Assembly (NCBI GenBank): GCA_002471015.1
Contig: DKPB01000029.1
Location: forward strand, 62,001-126,000
From: Stenotrophomonas sp. UBA7346
Lineage (GTDB): Bacteria > Pseudomonadota > Gammaproteobacteria > Xanthomonadales > Xanthomonadaceae
Direction: 5' to 3'
DNA: 64,000 nt
The notes below the pieces were generated by a model. It was not told where the DNA came from. It worked only from the letters and a program-made list of their open reading frames with translations, and made no database searches. This document shows positions 50,825 to 59,431 of the stretch, piece after piece. Numbering within the stretch: position 1 is the first letter of the stretch; every line of letters begins with the position of its first letter. A program made the translations under genes and the position numbers.

Positions 50825-51706
50825 GTGGAAACCCAGTTCCTCAATACCTTTGTCACCGTGGTCGACCGTGGCTCCATGGCCGCGGCCGCCCGCATGCTGC
50901 ACATCACCCCGGCCGCGGTGGCCCAGCAGATCCGCACGCTGGAGCGCGAGCTGGGGGCACCGCTGATTGCCCGCGCCGGCCGCACGGTCAGCGTCACCGA
51001 GGAAGGTGCGCGCATCCTGCAGCGTGCGCGCGACCTGCTGCGTGGCGTGGCCGATCTGCGCAGCGTCGCCAATGAAAGCGGCATGGCCGGCGAACTGCGG
51101 CTGGGCGCCTGCCCTACCGCGCTCGGTGGGCTGGTGCCGGATATCCTGGCGCGGATGGTGGCCAAGTTCCCCGAGATCAACGTCTTCATCAAACCCGGTT
51201 ATTCGGCCGACCTGTATGGCGCGGTGGAATCGGGTGACCTGGACGCGGCGATGGTGCTGCAGGCACCGTTCTCGCTGCCCAAGACCTGCGACTGGCAGCT
51301 GCTGCGTGAAGAACCGCTGGTGGTATTGGCGCCAGCGCGCATGGCCGGCGCGGATCCGCACCAGCTGCTGCGCGAGGAGCCGCTGATCCGCTACGACCGC
51401 CACGAATGGGGCGGCCGCCAGGCCGACGAATACCTGCGCAAGGCCGGCATCGTGCCGCGTGAACGGTTCGAGCTGAATGCGCTCAATGCAATCGCGGTGA
51501 TGGTGGATCGCGGCCTGGGTGTGTCGCTGGTGCCGGACTGGGCCAAGCCCTGGCCGGAAGGCATCTCGGTGGTACGCATTCCCCTGCCCGAGCCCAGCGA
51601 GCCGCGCCGCATCGGCATGGTCTGGTCACGTTCCTCGGTGCGCCTGCGCCAGGTCAATGTGCTGTTGGACGAGGCGCGTACGGCGCTGCTGCAGCCGACG
51701 GATTGA
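50825..51706 (+). CDS. LysR family transcriptional regulator
   Basis: The 293-residue regulator starts at GTG (preceded by GAGAGGTG). It has the N-terminal HTH, FVTVVDRGSMAAAARMLHITPAAVAQQIRTLERELGAPLI, and a substrate-binding domain of the usual length. LysR proteins usually respond to a metabolite of the pathway they control, so the adjacent transport and catabolic genes are the best candidates. It lies between the symporter and the first TonB receptor on the same strand, followed by SMAG elements rather than another gene. Target sites cannot be identified here. Confidence 0.9.
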   Translation: METQFLNTFVTVVDRGSMAAAARMLHITPAAVAQQIRTLERELGAPLIARAGRTVSVTEEGARILQRARDLLRGVADLRSVANESGMAGELRLGACPTALGGLVPDILARMVAKFPEINVFIKPGYSADLYGAVESGDLDAAMVLQAPFSLPKTCDWQLLREEPLVVLAPARMAGADPHQLLREEPLIRYDRHEWGGRQADEYLRKAGIVPRERFELNALNAIAVMVDRGLGVSLVPDWAKPWPEGISVVRIPLPEPSEPRRIGMVWSRSSVRLRQVNVLLDEARTALLQPTD

Positions 51707-51716
51707 GAAATTCCCT

Positions 51717-51993
51717 GTAGTGCCGAGCCATGCTCGGCAGATGCGTTACCGGTAGAGCCTCTTGCCGAGCATGGCTCGGCACTATCGCTCCCTCCCTTTT
51801 GCGCAGCAAAGGGGGGTTGGGAAGGGGGCCGCCCTTCCGCTTCTGGTTTTGCGTTGGCTTCGCGGCCTACGCCGCTCTTACATGGGACGCGCCATCTATC
51901 TGATACATCCCGGCAAAGCCCCTGCCGAGCATGGCTCGGCACTACCTGATGGGTTTCCTGGGAAGGCCCCTGCCGAGCATGGCTCGGCACTAC
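51717..51993. repeat. SMAG array in the LysR/TonB receptor gap
   Basis: Four SMAG elements lie at 51717-51739 (direct), 51762-51784, 51923-51945 and 51971-51993 (inverted). A partial CCCTCCC..TTGCGCAGCAAAG palindrome follows at 51786-51830. The last two elements share the flanking sequence CCCCTGCC..CACTACCTG(A/G)TGGGTTT over 48 bases, showing a duplicated unit. The rest of the 553-base gap (51707-52259) contains the receptor leader. Confidence 0.85.
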
Positions 51994-52097
51994 CTGGTGG
52001 GTTTTCCGGTCATGCCTCTGCAGGCGACGTCACCCAATCGCAACAAACCCTAGGCTTTGAACATACACGGGCGCGCTTCTATCGCGCCGGGGCCGCG

Positions 52098-52140
52098 CCT
52101 AGTCTTCGCCCATCGTCGGAGTTGCGTCCGGCGCCTGCAA
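52098..52140 (+). promoter_or_regulatory. Leader block shared by the two TonB receptor genes (first copy)
   Basis: CCTAG at 52098-52102 is followed after about 15 bases by GTCGGAGTTGCGTCCGG (52115-52131) and then GCCTGCA. The same order, CCTAG then GTCGGGGAGTTGCGTC then GCA, occurs at 54794-54834 upstream of the second receptor. The receptors are paralogues but the surrounding leader sequence differs, so retention suggests a regulatory or transcript-start function. Confidence 0.5.
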
Positions 52141-52259
52141 CCGCAGGCCCTGGCGCATCAAACGGCACCATCAAAGGGGCGCCAGTCCCCAACCGCTTTC
52201 TGTCGCCATCGGCTCCCAGGCCGGCGCCGGCACACATTCATACCCTGGGGGAGAGAAAC

Positions 52260-54440
52260 ATGATCAAGCCACTGTCGGCTGCCATCAGCGCCGCGCTGCT
52301 CGCCACCGCGATCAGCCCGGCCTTTGCACAAGACAAGAACGACACCGCCACCAACCTGGACCAGGTGATCGTCACCGGCAGCCGTACCCCGGTCGCCATC
52401 GAGAAGGTTCCCGGCGCGGTCACCCTGGTGACCCCGGAACAGGTGCAGCGCACCCTCAACCTGACCGAAGACGCCACCGCCGTGCTTGCACGCATGGTGC
52501 CGGGCTACTCCGAATCCTCGCAGGCGATGAGCAACTCCGGTGAGACCCTGCGTGGTCGCATCGCGCTGCGCCTGTTCGACGGCGTGCCGCAGGGCTCGCC
52601 GCTGCGCGAAGGCAACCGCAATGGCACCTTCACCGACATGGGCGTGATCGGCCGCATCGAGGTCATCAACGGTCCGTCCGCCGCCGAAGGCATTGGTGGC
52701 GCCGGTGGCGTGATCAACTACCTGTCCAAGAACCCGGAAGTCGATGGCCACCAGACCATCATCAACACCCGCTACGGCACCCAGTTCAAGGACAACAGCG
52801 ACCAGAGCAAGATCGGCGTCACCCACACCTACCGTGGTGATGCGGCTGACTTCCTGATCAGCGGCGCCTATATCGACCGCGGCATCTCCTATGACGGCGA
52901 CGGCCGCCGCGTTGGCCTGAACACCTCCGGCTCGCTGTCCGATTCGTACAGCAAGAACCTCTTCGTGAAGGGCGGTTACAACTTCGGCGAAGACCAGATG
53001 CAGCGCATCCAGGCCAGCTACAGCAACTTCCACATCGGCGGCAAGCACAACTACATTCCGGTGGAAGGCTGCCGCTTTGATCCGGTCGAGTGCCCCAATC
53101 CGACCACCAACACCGCCGAGAAGGGCTCCATCGCCGGCTCGCTGGCCGAGTTCAACGATTTCGAACAGTTCGCAGTGAAGTACACCAATGCCGATTTCTT
53201 CGGCGGCGACCTGAGCGTTGATGCGTACTGGGCCGAGCAGGCCATGCGTTACGTGCCGGAGAACGGCGCCGATCGCCAGCTGACCAAGCCGGCTCCGCCA
53301 GAAGCCGAGCGCATCTGGGACCAGTCGGAAATCAACAGCGAGAAGAAGGGCCTGCGCTTCGGCTACGCCTATAGCGACCTGTTCAAGGTCGAAGGCCTGC
53401 GCCTGCGTGCCGGCCTGGACCTGGTCGAAGACACCGCTGAGCAGCGCCTGGCGTTGACCAACCGCCTGTGGGTGCCGCCGATGAAGTACACCAGCCTGGC
53501 GCCGTACGCGCAGCTGAGCTGGGACATCGGCCCGGTGACCCTGGACGCCGGCATCCGTCGCGAAGACGGCGAGCTGGAAATCGACAGCTACACCACGGTG
53601 GCCTTCCGCGACCACACCCCGGTGCAGGGCGGCAAGATGGATTACAAGGCCAACATGCCCAACTTCGGTGCGATCTGGCGCATAAACGACCAGTGGTCGG
53701 TGTTCGCCTCGTACTCCGAAGGCTTCGGTATCGCCAACGTCGGCATCCCGCTGCGCAACATCCAGGCCAACAGCCCGTGCAAGGCCGTGTCCTGCATCGC
53801 TGACCTGCAGCCGCTGATCACCGAGAACAAGGAAATCGGCGTCAACTGGCGCGGTGCCAAGGGTCAGGTGGGTGCATCCGTGTACCGCTCCACCTCGGAC
53901 TACGGCTCCAGCCTGACCATCGACCCGGTGACCGAAGACTTCATCCTGACCCGCGCACCGGTCGAGATCGAAGGCTTCGAGTTGAACAGCGCCTGGACCT
54001 TCAACGAGCACTGGAAGGCCACCTTCCTGTACTCGCGCATCCGTGGCCAGACCCAGTACTACCCGGGCTCGGGCCTGAAGAAGGAAATGGGCATCCTGGA
54101 CATCTCGCCGGACAAGGTGAATGCCTCGCTGACCTGGACCCCGAACGACACCCTCAACGCCACCCTGGGCGTCAGCAAGACCTTTGACCGCGATCTGCGT
54201 GAGACCTTCACCAATCCGGCCAACGGCGACGTCTATGCCAACGAAGAGAACACCTATGGCTATGCGCTGTGGGACCTCAGCGTGAACTACGACACCGGCC
54301 GCTTCGGCCAGCTGTCGCTGGGCATCGAGAACCTGTTCGACAAGCAGTACGTGCTGACCTGGTCGCAGCTGCCGGGCTGGCAGAACTACTTTTCCGGCCG
54401 CGGCCGGATGGTGTCGCTGTCGCACACCATCAAGTTCTGA
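52260..54440 (+). CDS. TonB-dependent receptor (first of two paralogues)
   Basis: The 726-residue outer-membrane receptor has a signal peptide (MIKPLSAAISAALLATAISP.., about residues 1-23), a plug domain (VIVTGSRTPVAIEKVPGAVTLVTPEQV with the TonB box region just before) and a 22-strand barrel ending in HTIKF (terminal phenylalanine). GGGGGAGAG directly upstream supports ATG at 52260. It resembles the downstream receptor closely, including LRGRIALRLFDGVPQGSPLREGNRNGTFTDMG. It carries a CPN..CRFDPVEC segment that could form a disulphide in an extracellular loop. The ligand is unknown. Confidence 0.92.
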   Translation: MIKPLSAAISAALLATAISPAFAQDKNDTATNLDQVIVTGSRTPVAIEKVPGAVTLVTPEQVQRTLNLTEDATAVLARMVPGYSESSQAMSNSGETLRGRIALRLFDGVPQGSPLREGNRNGTFTDMGVIGRIEVINGPSAAEGIGGAGGVINYLSKNPEVDGHQTIINTRYGTQFKDNSDQSKIGVTHTYRGDAADFLISGAYIDRGISYDGDGRRVGLNTSGSLSDSYSKNLFVKGGYNFGEDQMQRIQASYSNFHIGGKHNYIPVEGCRFDPVECPNPTTNTAEKGSIAGSLAEFNDFEQFAVKYTNADFFGGDLSVDAYWAEQAMRYVPENGADRQLTKPAPPEAERIWDQSEINSEKKGLRFGYAYSDLFKVEGLRLRAGLDLVEDTAEQRLALTNRLWVPPMKYTSLAPYAQLSWDIGPVTLDAGIRREDGELEIDSYTTVAFRDHTPVQGGKMDYKANMPNFGAIWRINDQWSVFASYSEGFGIANVGIPLRNIQANSPCKAVSCIADLQPLITENKEIGVNWRGAKGQVGASVYRSTSDYGSSLTIDPVTEDFILTRAPVEIEGFELNSAWTFNEHWKATFLYSRIRGQTQYYPGSGLKKEMGILDISPDKVNASLTWTPNDTLNATLGVSKTFDRDLRETFTNPANGDVYANEENTYGYALWDLSVNYDTGRFGQLSLGIENLFDKQYVLTWSQLPGWQNYFSGRGRMVSLSHTIKF

Positions 54441-54457
54441 TGACTGCAGTTTGAAGA

Positions 54458-54488
54458 CGGCGCCACAGGCAACTGTGGCGCCGTTTTT
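54458..54488 (+). terminator. Rho-independent terminator of the first receptor gene
   Basis: CGGCGCCACAG and CTGTGGCGCCG form an 11-base stem with a GCAA loop and a TTTTTG tail, 17 bases after the stop codon. Confidence 0.9.
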
Positions 54489-54512
54489 GTTTGCGAGGCA
54501 GGCAACAACACG

Positions 54513-54659
54513 GTAGCCCGGTTAAGCGCAGCGCACCCGGGACACGCAGGGTCCGCAACATCCGCTTCCATCGCAGGCAACAGGCCCATACCTATCGTCG
54601 CGTGGCAGGTGCAAGCGACGGCTGCAGTATCCCGGGTGCGCTGCGCTTGCCCGGGCTAC
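54513..54659. repeat. Inverted pair of GTAGCCCGGG-family palindromes
   Basis: GTAGCCCGGTTAAGCGCAGCG then CACCCGG (54513-54541), and its mirror, CCCGGGTGCGCTGCGC then TTGCCCGGGCTAC (54631-54659), flank about 90 bases of other sequence. The same family occurs at 17873-17902. These are a second GTAG-headed REP-like family, distinct from SMAG in its core. Confidence 0.75.
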
Positions 54660-54681
54660 GCGGGGACGGGCATCCACCAGA

Positions 54682-54704
54682 CAACAAGAAAACGTTTCTT
54701 GTTG
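54682..54704. promoter_or_regulatory. Perfect operator-like palindrome upstream of the second receptor operon
   Basis: CAACAAGAAA (54682-54691) and TTTCTTGTTG (54695-54704) form exact 10-base arms around ACG, with AACGTT across the centre. Size and symmetry fit a LacI- or GntR-type operator, but no such regulator is encoded in the window. It lies about 215 bases before the receptor start and about 90 bases upstream of the leader block. Confidence 0.45.
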
Positions 54705-54793
54705 CGCCGCAAGAAAAAACCACAGCTTGTTTCAAGCAACAAAACCTCACGTCTGAAGCAAGGCCCCCCGCCTTCAATGCCCTCCTGTGCACG

Positions 54794-54834
54794 CCTAGGC
54801 TGCTGTTGTCGGGGAGTTGCGTCGGGAGGGATGC
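54794..54834 (+). promoter_or_regulatory. Leader block shared by the two TonB receptor genes (second copy)
   Basis: CCTAG (54794-54798), GTCGGGGAGTTGCGTC (54808-54823) and GCA (54832-54834) repeat the order seen at 52098-52140. Two extra bases (GG) widen the middle block. It is 86 bases before the start codon of the second receptor, versus about 120 in the first. Confidence 0.5.
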
Positions 54835-54919
54835 AGCAGCCAACAGAAGTATCGGAATGCCGCAGTCCGCGGCAGCAGTTCATGCACGTCTTATCTAAAA
54901 CAAAAACGAGATAAACAAC

Positions 54920-57178
54920 ATGAAGAAGGTACCGGTAGCGTTGGGGGTTCTGGTCCTGGCCGCTGCGATCAGCAGCAGCGTGCAGGCCCAGCAGATGCAG
55001 GCAGCAAACGAAGAAGACAGCCGCAGCGCCGACAAGCGCGCGCAGGACAAGAAGGCCACCGAGCTCGACCGGGTCATCGTCACCGGCGTGCGTGCGCCCA
55101 AGGCGGTGGACAAAATCCCCGGCGCCATCACCATCATCACCCCGGAAGAGATCAAGCAGTCGCTGATCATCACCGAGGACAACACCGCGGTACTGGCACG
55201 CACCATTCCCGGCTATGCCGAATCCTCGCAGGCGATGACCAACTCCGGGGAGTCGCTGCGTGGGCGCATTCCGCTGCGCCTGTTCGACAGCATCCCGCAA
55301 GGCTCACCACTGCGCGAAGGCACCCGCAACGGCACCTTCACCGACATGGGCGTGATCGGCCGCATCGAAGTGATCAACGGCCCATCCGCCGCCGAAGGCA
55401 TCGGCGCTACCGGTGGCGTGATCAACTACATCTCCAAGGTGCCGGAACAGATCGGCAGCGAGACCACCATCAATGCGCGCTACCAGACCCAGTTCAACGA
55501 CGACAGCGTCGGCTGGAAGCTGGGCCTGAGCCACGCGATCAAGCAGGACAACTACGACTTCCTTGCCAGCGTCTCGCAGCTGGAGCGCGGCATGGCCTAT
55601 GACGCCAAGAACCGCAGCATCGGCATGAATTCCAGCGGTTCGCTGGCCGATTCGCAGTCGCGCAACCTGTACATGAAGGGCGGCTACAACTTCGGCGAGG
55701 ACGGCGAACAGCGCCTGCAGGCCACGTACAGCAACTTCAACATCGGCGGCAACGGCGACTACATCCAGCTGGTCGGCTGCAAGGGCCCGAATGACTGGCC
55801 GCCCTGCGACACGCCGGTACCGAATACCTCGATCAAGGGCCATATCGACGGCCAGCGCGATGCGCTCAACAAGTTCATCCAGTACAGCCTGCAGTACACC
55901 CACAGCGATTTCTACGGCGGCACGCTGGACCTGGTCGGTTACCAGGCCAAGCAGGGCATGCGCTTCCTGCCGGAGAACGGCGCCGACCGCCAGCTGGTGA
56001 AGCCGGCACCGGCAGACGATGCCGACCGCATCTTCGACCAGTCCGAGATCCAGTCACGCAAGAAGGGCCTGCGTACCTCATGGACGCGCCCCAGCATCTT
56101 TGGCGTGGACGGATTGGAGCTGCATACCGGCGTGGACTTCGTGCAGGACGTGGCCGAGCAGCGGCTGGTGATGACCGACCGCGTATGGGTGCCGCCGATG
56201 GATTACCGGAGCGTCGCCCCGTATGCGCAGCTGTCCTGGGATATCGGCCCGGTCACGGTCAGCGGTGGCTTCCGTCGCGAGAACGGTGAGCTCGACATCG
56301 ACAGCTATACCACCGTCGCCTACCGCAACAATTCCTTCGTCGAAGGCGGCACCTTGGACTACACCGCCAATCTGCCCAACATCGGCGCGATCTGGCGCGT
56401 CACCGATGAGTTCTCGCTGTTCAGTGCCTACAGCAAGGGCTTTACCCTGCCCGACATCGGCATCCCGCTGCGCAACGTGAACTACCCGGGCCAGACCGTG
56501 GCCGGCATCCTCGACCTGCAGGCGATCATCGTCGACAACATCGACATCGGCTTCAACTGGCGTGGTTCGCGCGGTGCGCTGAGTGGCAGCTGGTACCACT
56601 CCACCTCCGACTTCGGTGCATCGCTGGAAGTGGACCCGCTGACCAGCGACTTCATCATGACCCGCGCGCCCACCGACATCAAAGGCATCGAGCTCACTGG
56701 CGAATTCCGCTTCACCGACACCTTCAAGATCACCGGCCTGTACACGCACCTGCGTGGCTACACCTCGTTCTGGGGCCCGGACCCGCAGGGCCGCTACGAT
56801 GCAGGTCCGATGAAGAAGCCGCTGGGCATCTTCGATGCGACGCCGGACAAGATCAACGTCGCGCTGGTGTGGAAGGCATTGCCCAACCTCGACGCCACGC
56901 TCGGTGCCAGCATGTTGCGTGACCGCCACCTCACCGGCTCGGCAGTCCGCGAATACGACGGTGAAGAATTCGACTACGACGAAAAGATCAACGGCTACAC
57001 GCTGTGGGATCTGGGCGTGAACTATGATTCGGGGCGCTTCGGCACGTTCTCGCTGGGCGTGGACAACCTGTTCAACAAGTACTACATCCTCAGCGGCTCG
57101 CAGGGCGATGGCTGGCAGAACTACTGGGCCGGTCGCGGTCGCGTAGTGTCGCTGAGCTATTCGTATACGTTCCGCTGA
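54920..57178 (+). CDS. TonB-dependent receptor (second paralogue, heads the glycoside operon)
   Basis: The 752-residue receptor has a signal peptide (MKKVPVALGVLVLAAAISSSVQA), a plug (VIVTGVRAPKAVDKIPGAITIITPEEI) and a barrel ending in YTFR. It is closely related to the first receptor, with blocks in the same order but different loops, for example GCKGPNDWPPCDTPVPN in place of CRFDPVECPNP. It overlaps the downstream frame as ATGA and begins a run of five nearly contiguous genes through GH127. The ATG at 54920 is preceded by AACGAGATAAACAAC, a weak ribosome binding site. The ligand is unknown. Confidence 0.9.
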   Translation: MKKVPVALGVLVLAAAISSSVQAQQMQAANEEDSRSADKRAQDKKATELDRVIVTGVRAPKAVDKIPGAITIITPEEIKQSLIITEDNTAVLARTIPGYAESSQAMTNSGESLRGRIPLRLFDSIPQGSPLREGTRNGTFTDMGVIGRIEVINGPSAAEGIGATGGVINYISKVPEQIGSETTINARYQTQFNDDSVGWKLGLSHAIKQDNYDFLASVSQLERGMAYDAKNRSIGMNSSGSLADSQSRNLYMKGGYNFGEDGEQRLQATYSNFNIGGNGDYIQLVGCKGPNDWPPCDTPVPNTSIKGHIDGQRDALNKFIQYSLQYTHSDFYGGTLDLVGYQAKQGMRFLPENGADRQLVKPAPADDADRIFDQSEIQSRKKGLRTSWTRPSIFGVDGLELHTGVDFVQDVAEQRLVMTDRVWVPPMDYRSVAPYAQLSWDIGPVTVSGGFRRENGELDIDSYTTVAYRNNSFVEGGTLDYTANLPNIGAIWRVTDEFSLFSAYSKGFTLPDIGIPLRNVNYPGQTVAGILDLQAIIVDNIDIGFNWRGSRGALSGSWYHSTSDFGASLEVDPLTSDFIMTRAPTDIKGIELTGEFRFTDTFKITGLYTHLRGYTSFWGPDPQGRYDAGPMKKPLGIFDATPDKINVALVWKALPNLDATLGASMLRDRHLTGSAVREYDGEEFDYDEKINGYTLWDLGVNYDSGRFGTFSLGVDNLFNKYYILSGSQGDGWQNYWAGRGRVVSLSYSYTFR

Positions 57179-57198
57179 TGAGCGCAGGAGTGCACGCC

Positions 57199-58455
57199 AT
57201 GCATCAATCCATCGCAACACCGCGCAGCCGCCGCTGGCTACGCCATGGCGCCGCACTCCTGTTGTGCCTGTCCGCGCCGCTACTGCACGCTGATGAGCGC
57301 TGGCAGCGGCTGGACGGTTTCCTGCAGGCCAGTACCGCACCGGGCCAGTTCCCGGGCGCGGTGGCGCTGGTGGAACACGATGGCCGCATCGTGTTCCAGC
57401 AGCACTACGGCCACGCCGACAGCGCTGGCCACCGGCCACTGCAGGCCGACAGCATCTTCCGCATCTATTCGATGACCAAGCCGGTGACCTCGGTCGCCGT
57501 GCTGATGCTGCTGGAGGAAGGCAAGCTGTCGCTGGACGACCCGCTATCGCGCTATCTGCCTGAATTCGCCGACCGCACCGTGGTGACCGGCGGCGACCTG
57601 CAACATCCGCAGACCGAAGATGCACCGCGTGCGATCACCCTGCGCCATCTGCTCACCCATACCAGCGGCTTCGCGGCGGCGTCGGACACGCACCGAGTGG
57701 CGACCAAACTGTTGACCGCGGCCGATGTCGACAGCGCGACCTCGCTGCAGGACGTTGCACGCCGCTTGTCCACGCTGCCCTTAGCCGATGCGCCCGGCAC
57801 CCACTTCCATTACGAAGGCAGCAATACCGAGCTGCTGGCGCGCGTGGTCGAGGTGGTCAGCGGGCAACCGTTCGCGCAGTTCCTGCAACAACGCATCTTC
57901 AGCCCACTGGCGATGCACGACACCGGCTTTGAAGTACCGCTGGCACAGCGTGGTCGCGTGGTCGAGCTGCCAACCAGCAACGACGATGGCAGCCTGCGCG
58001 TGGCCGACACGCTCAGCGCGCGCAATCCGGGCGTGCGTCTGAAGGGCTACGACAGCGGTGCCGGCGGCCTGTATTCCACCGCTGCCGACTACCTGAAGTT
58101 CGCCCACATGCTGCTAAATGATGGCCGCAGCGGGAAACAGCAGCTGCTCTCGCGCAAGACCGTCGAGCTGATGATGAGCGACCAGCTTGGTGGCTTCGAG
58201 CCAGGCATCAGCAGCTATGGCGCGGGCGAAGGATTCGGCCTGGGCGGTTATGTCATCACCAACCCTGCTTACCGCGGCAAGCTCGGCAGCGTCGGTCAGT
58301 TCGGCTGGTCTGGTGCGGCGTCCACGTACTTCACCATCGACCGCAAGGAGAAGCTGGTGGCCATCCTGCTGATGCAATACCTGCCCAGCGGTGACAAGGC
58401 ACTTGCTTCACCGTCCACCCGTTTCTACAACCTCGTTTACCAGGCCATTCCATGA
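57199..58455 (+). CDS. Exported beta-lactamase-fold serine hydrolase (class C/EstB-like)
   Basis: The 418-residue protein has a signal peptide (RHGAALLLCLSAPLLHA) and the SxxK catalytic motif SMTK (S91-K94). Where class C proteins have YxN, the line reads HYEGSNTELLA (Y205), which is a shifted variant. A C-terminal FGWSGAAST stretch fills the place of the KTG/HxG motif. The family includes esterases, beta-lactamases and D-aminopeptidases. Given its operon partners it more likely hydrolyses an acyl ester than a beta-lactam. ATG at 57199 follows GGAG by eight bases; an earlier ATG at 57178 overlaps the receptor stop but lacks such a site. Confidence 0.85.
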   Translation: MHQSIATPRSRRWLRHGAALLLCLSAPLLHADERWQRLDGFLQASTAPGQFPGAVALVEHDGRIVFQQHYGHADSAGHRPLQADSIFRIYSMTKPVTSVAVLMLLEEGKLSLDDPLSRYLPEFADRTVVTGGDLQHPQTEDAPRAITLRHLLTHTSGFAAASDTHRVATKLLTAADVDSATSLQDVARRLSTLPLADAPGTHFHYEGSNTELLARVVEVVSGQPFAQFLQQRIFSPLAMHDTGFEVPLAQRGRVVELPTSNDDGSLRVADTLSARNPGVRLKGYDSGAGGLYSTAADYLKFAHMLLNDGRSGKQQLLSRKTVELMMSDQLGGFEPGISSYGAGEGFGLGGYVITNPAYRGKLGSVGQFGWSGAASTYFTIDRKEKLVAILLMQYLPSGDKALASPSTRFYNLVYQAIP

Positions 58456-59393
58456 GTTCCACCGTTCTTGTCGCCGGCTCGGCCAATCTCGATTTCGTGG
58501 TGCGCGCGGCGCATGTGCCGGCACCGGGTGAAACCGTGCTCGGCCGCGAATTCCGTACCTTCCCCGGCGGCAAGGGCGCAAACCAGGCCGTGGCCTGCGC
58601 GCGTGCCGGTGGCGCTGCCACGCAGATGCTGCTTGCCCTGGGTGCCGATGACTTCGCCAAGCCGATCGAAGCCTCGTTGAACAACGCTGGCGTGCTGCTG
58701 CATACCGTGCGCGATGCGCAGCTGCCGACTGGCACCGCCTTCATCTGCCTGTCCGATGATGCCGAGAACGCGATCACCGTCGCCCCCGGCGCCAACATGG
58801 CCTTGCTGCCCGAACACCTGCCAGCGCTGGATGGCGTGCAATGGCTGCTGCTGCAGCTCGAATCGCCACTGGCCTCGGTACAGGCCTATGCCACCGCCGC
58901 CCGCGCTGCCGGGGTGAAAGTCGCCTTGAATGCTGCGCCTGCGCAGGTATTGCCGGCCGAACTGCTGGCACAGCTGGACATGCTGATCGTCAACGAAGGC
59001 GAGTTGGCCGTGGTTGCCGGCAACCCGCCGGACCTGGCCACCGGCCTGGCACAGCTTGACGTACCCTGCGTGATCGTCACCCTCGGCGCGCGCGGCAGCC
59101 TGGCACGCATCGATGGGCAGATCCTGCTGCAGCCGGCGTTCTCGATTTCACCACTCGATACCACGGCTGCCGGCGACACCTTCTGCGGCACCTTGGTCGC
59201 CCTGCTCGCCCGCGATGAACCGCTGCAGCAGGCCCTGCTTGCCGCCAGCGCCGCCTCGGCACTGGCCTGCACGCGCCTGGGTGCACAATCCAGTATTCCC
59301 GAACACGCCGAAGTACAGGCAGTGCTGGCCGACGCCAGCCGCCTGCCCGGCACCGATGCCCATGCCGAACTCGCGGCCTGGTGCGCGCTGTAA
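58452..59393 (+). CDS. PfkB-family sugar kinase (ribokinase-like)
   Basis: The 313-residue kinase has the PfkB signatures GGKGANQAVACARAGG (about residues 39-54) and DTTAAGDTFCGTLVALL, where the second D is the catalytic base. These place it nearest ribokinase. It overlaps the serine hydrolase stop by four bases (ATGA). It probably phosphorylates the pentose released by the glycosidases, but ribose, deoxyribose or another sugar cannot be told apart by eye. Only a barrel-like hydrolase and GH127 separate it from the CoA-transferase gene. Confidence 0.88.
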   Translation: MSSTVLVAGSANLDFVVRAAHVPAPGETVLGREFRTFPGGKGANQAVACARAGGAATQMLLALGADDFAKPIEASLNNAGVLLHTVRDAQLPTGTAFICLSDDAENAITVAPGANMALLPEHLPALDGVQWLLLQLESPLASVQAYATAARAAGVKVALNAAPAQVLPAELLAQLDMLIVNEGELAVVAGNPPDLATGLAQLDVPCVIVTLGARGSLARIDGQILLQPAFSISPLDTTAAGDTFCGTLVALLARDEPLQQALLAASAASALACTRLGAQSSIPEHAEVQAVLADASRLPGTDAHAELAAWCAL

Positions 59394-59431
59394 CCGTTAC
59401 GCCTCCCCCCCGTTTTTGCTGGATGACTGCC

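Noticed and set aside
48875..51403. An 842-codon leftward frame across the symporter and LysR genes
   Set aside because: It lies antisense to two well-supported genes, has a His/Asp/Gln-rich composition and shows no domain signature.
52158..54425. A 755-codon leftward frame opposite the first TonB receptor
   Set aside because: It is the complement of receptor codons. The receptor has a signal peptide, plug, barrel end, ribosome binding site and terminator, all of which the antisense frame lacks.
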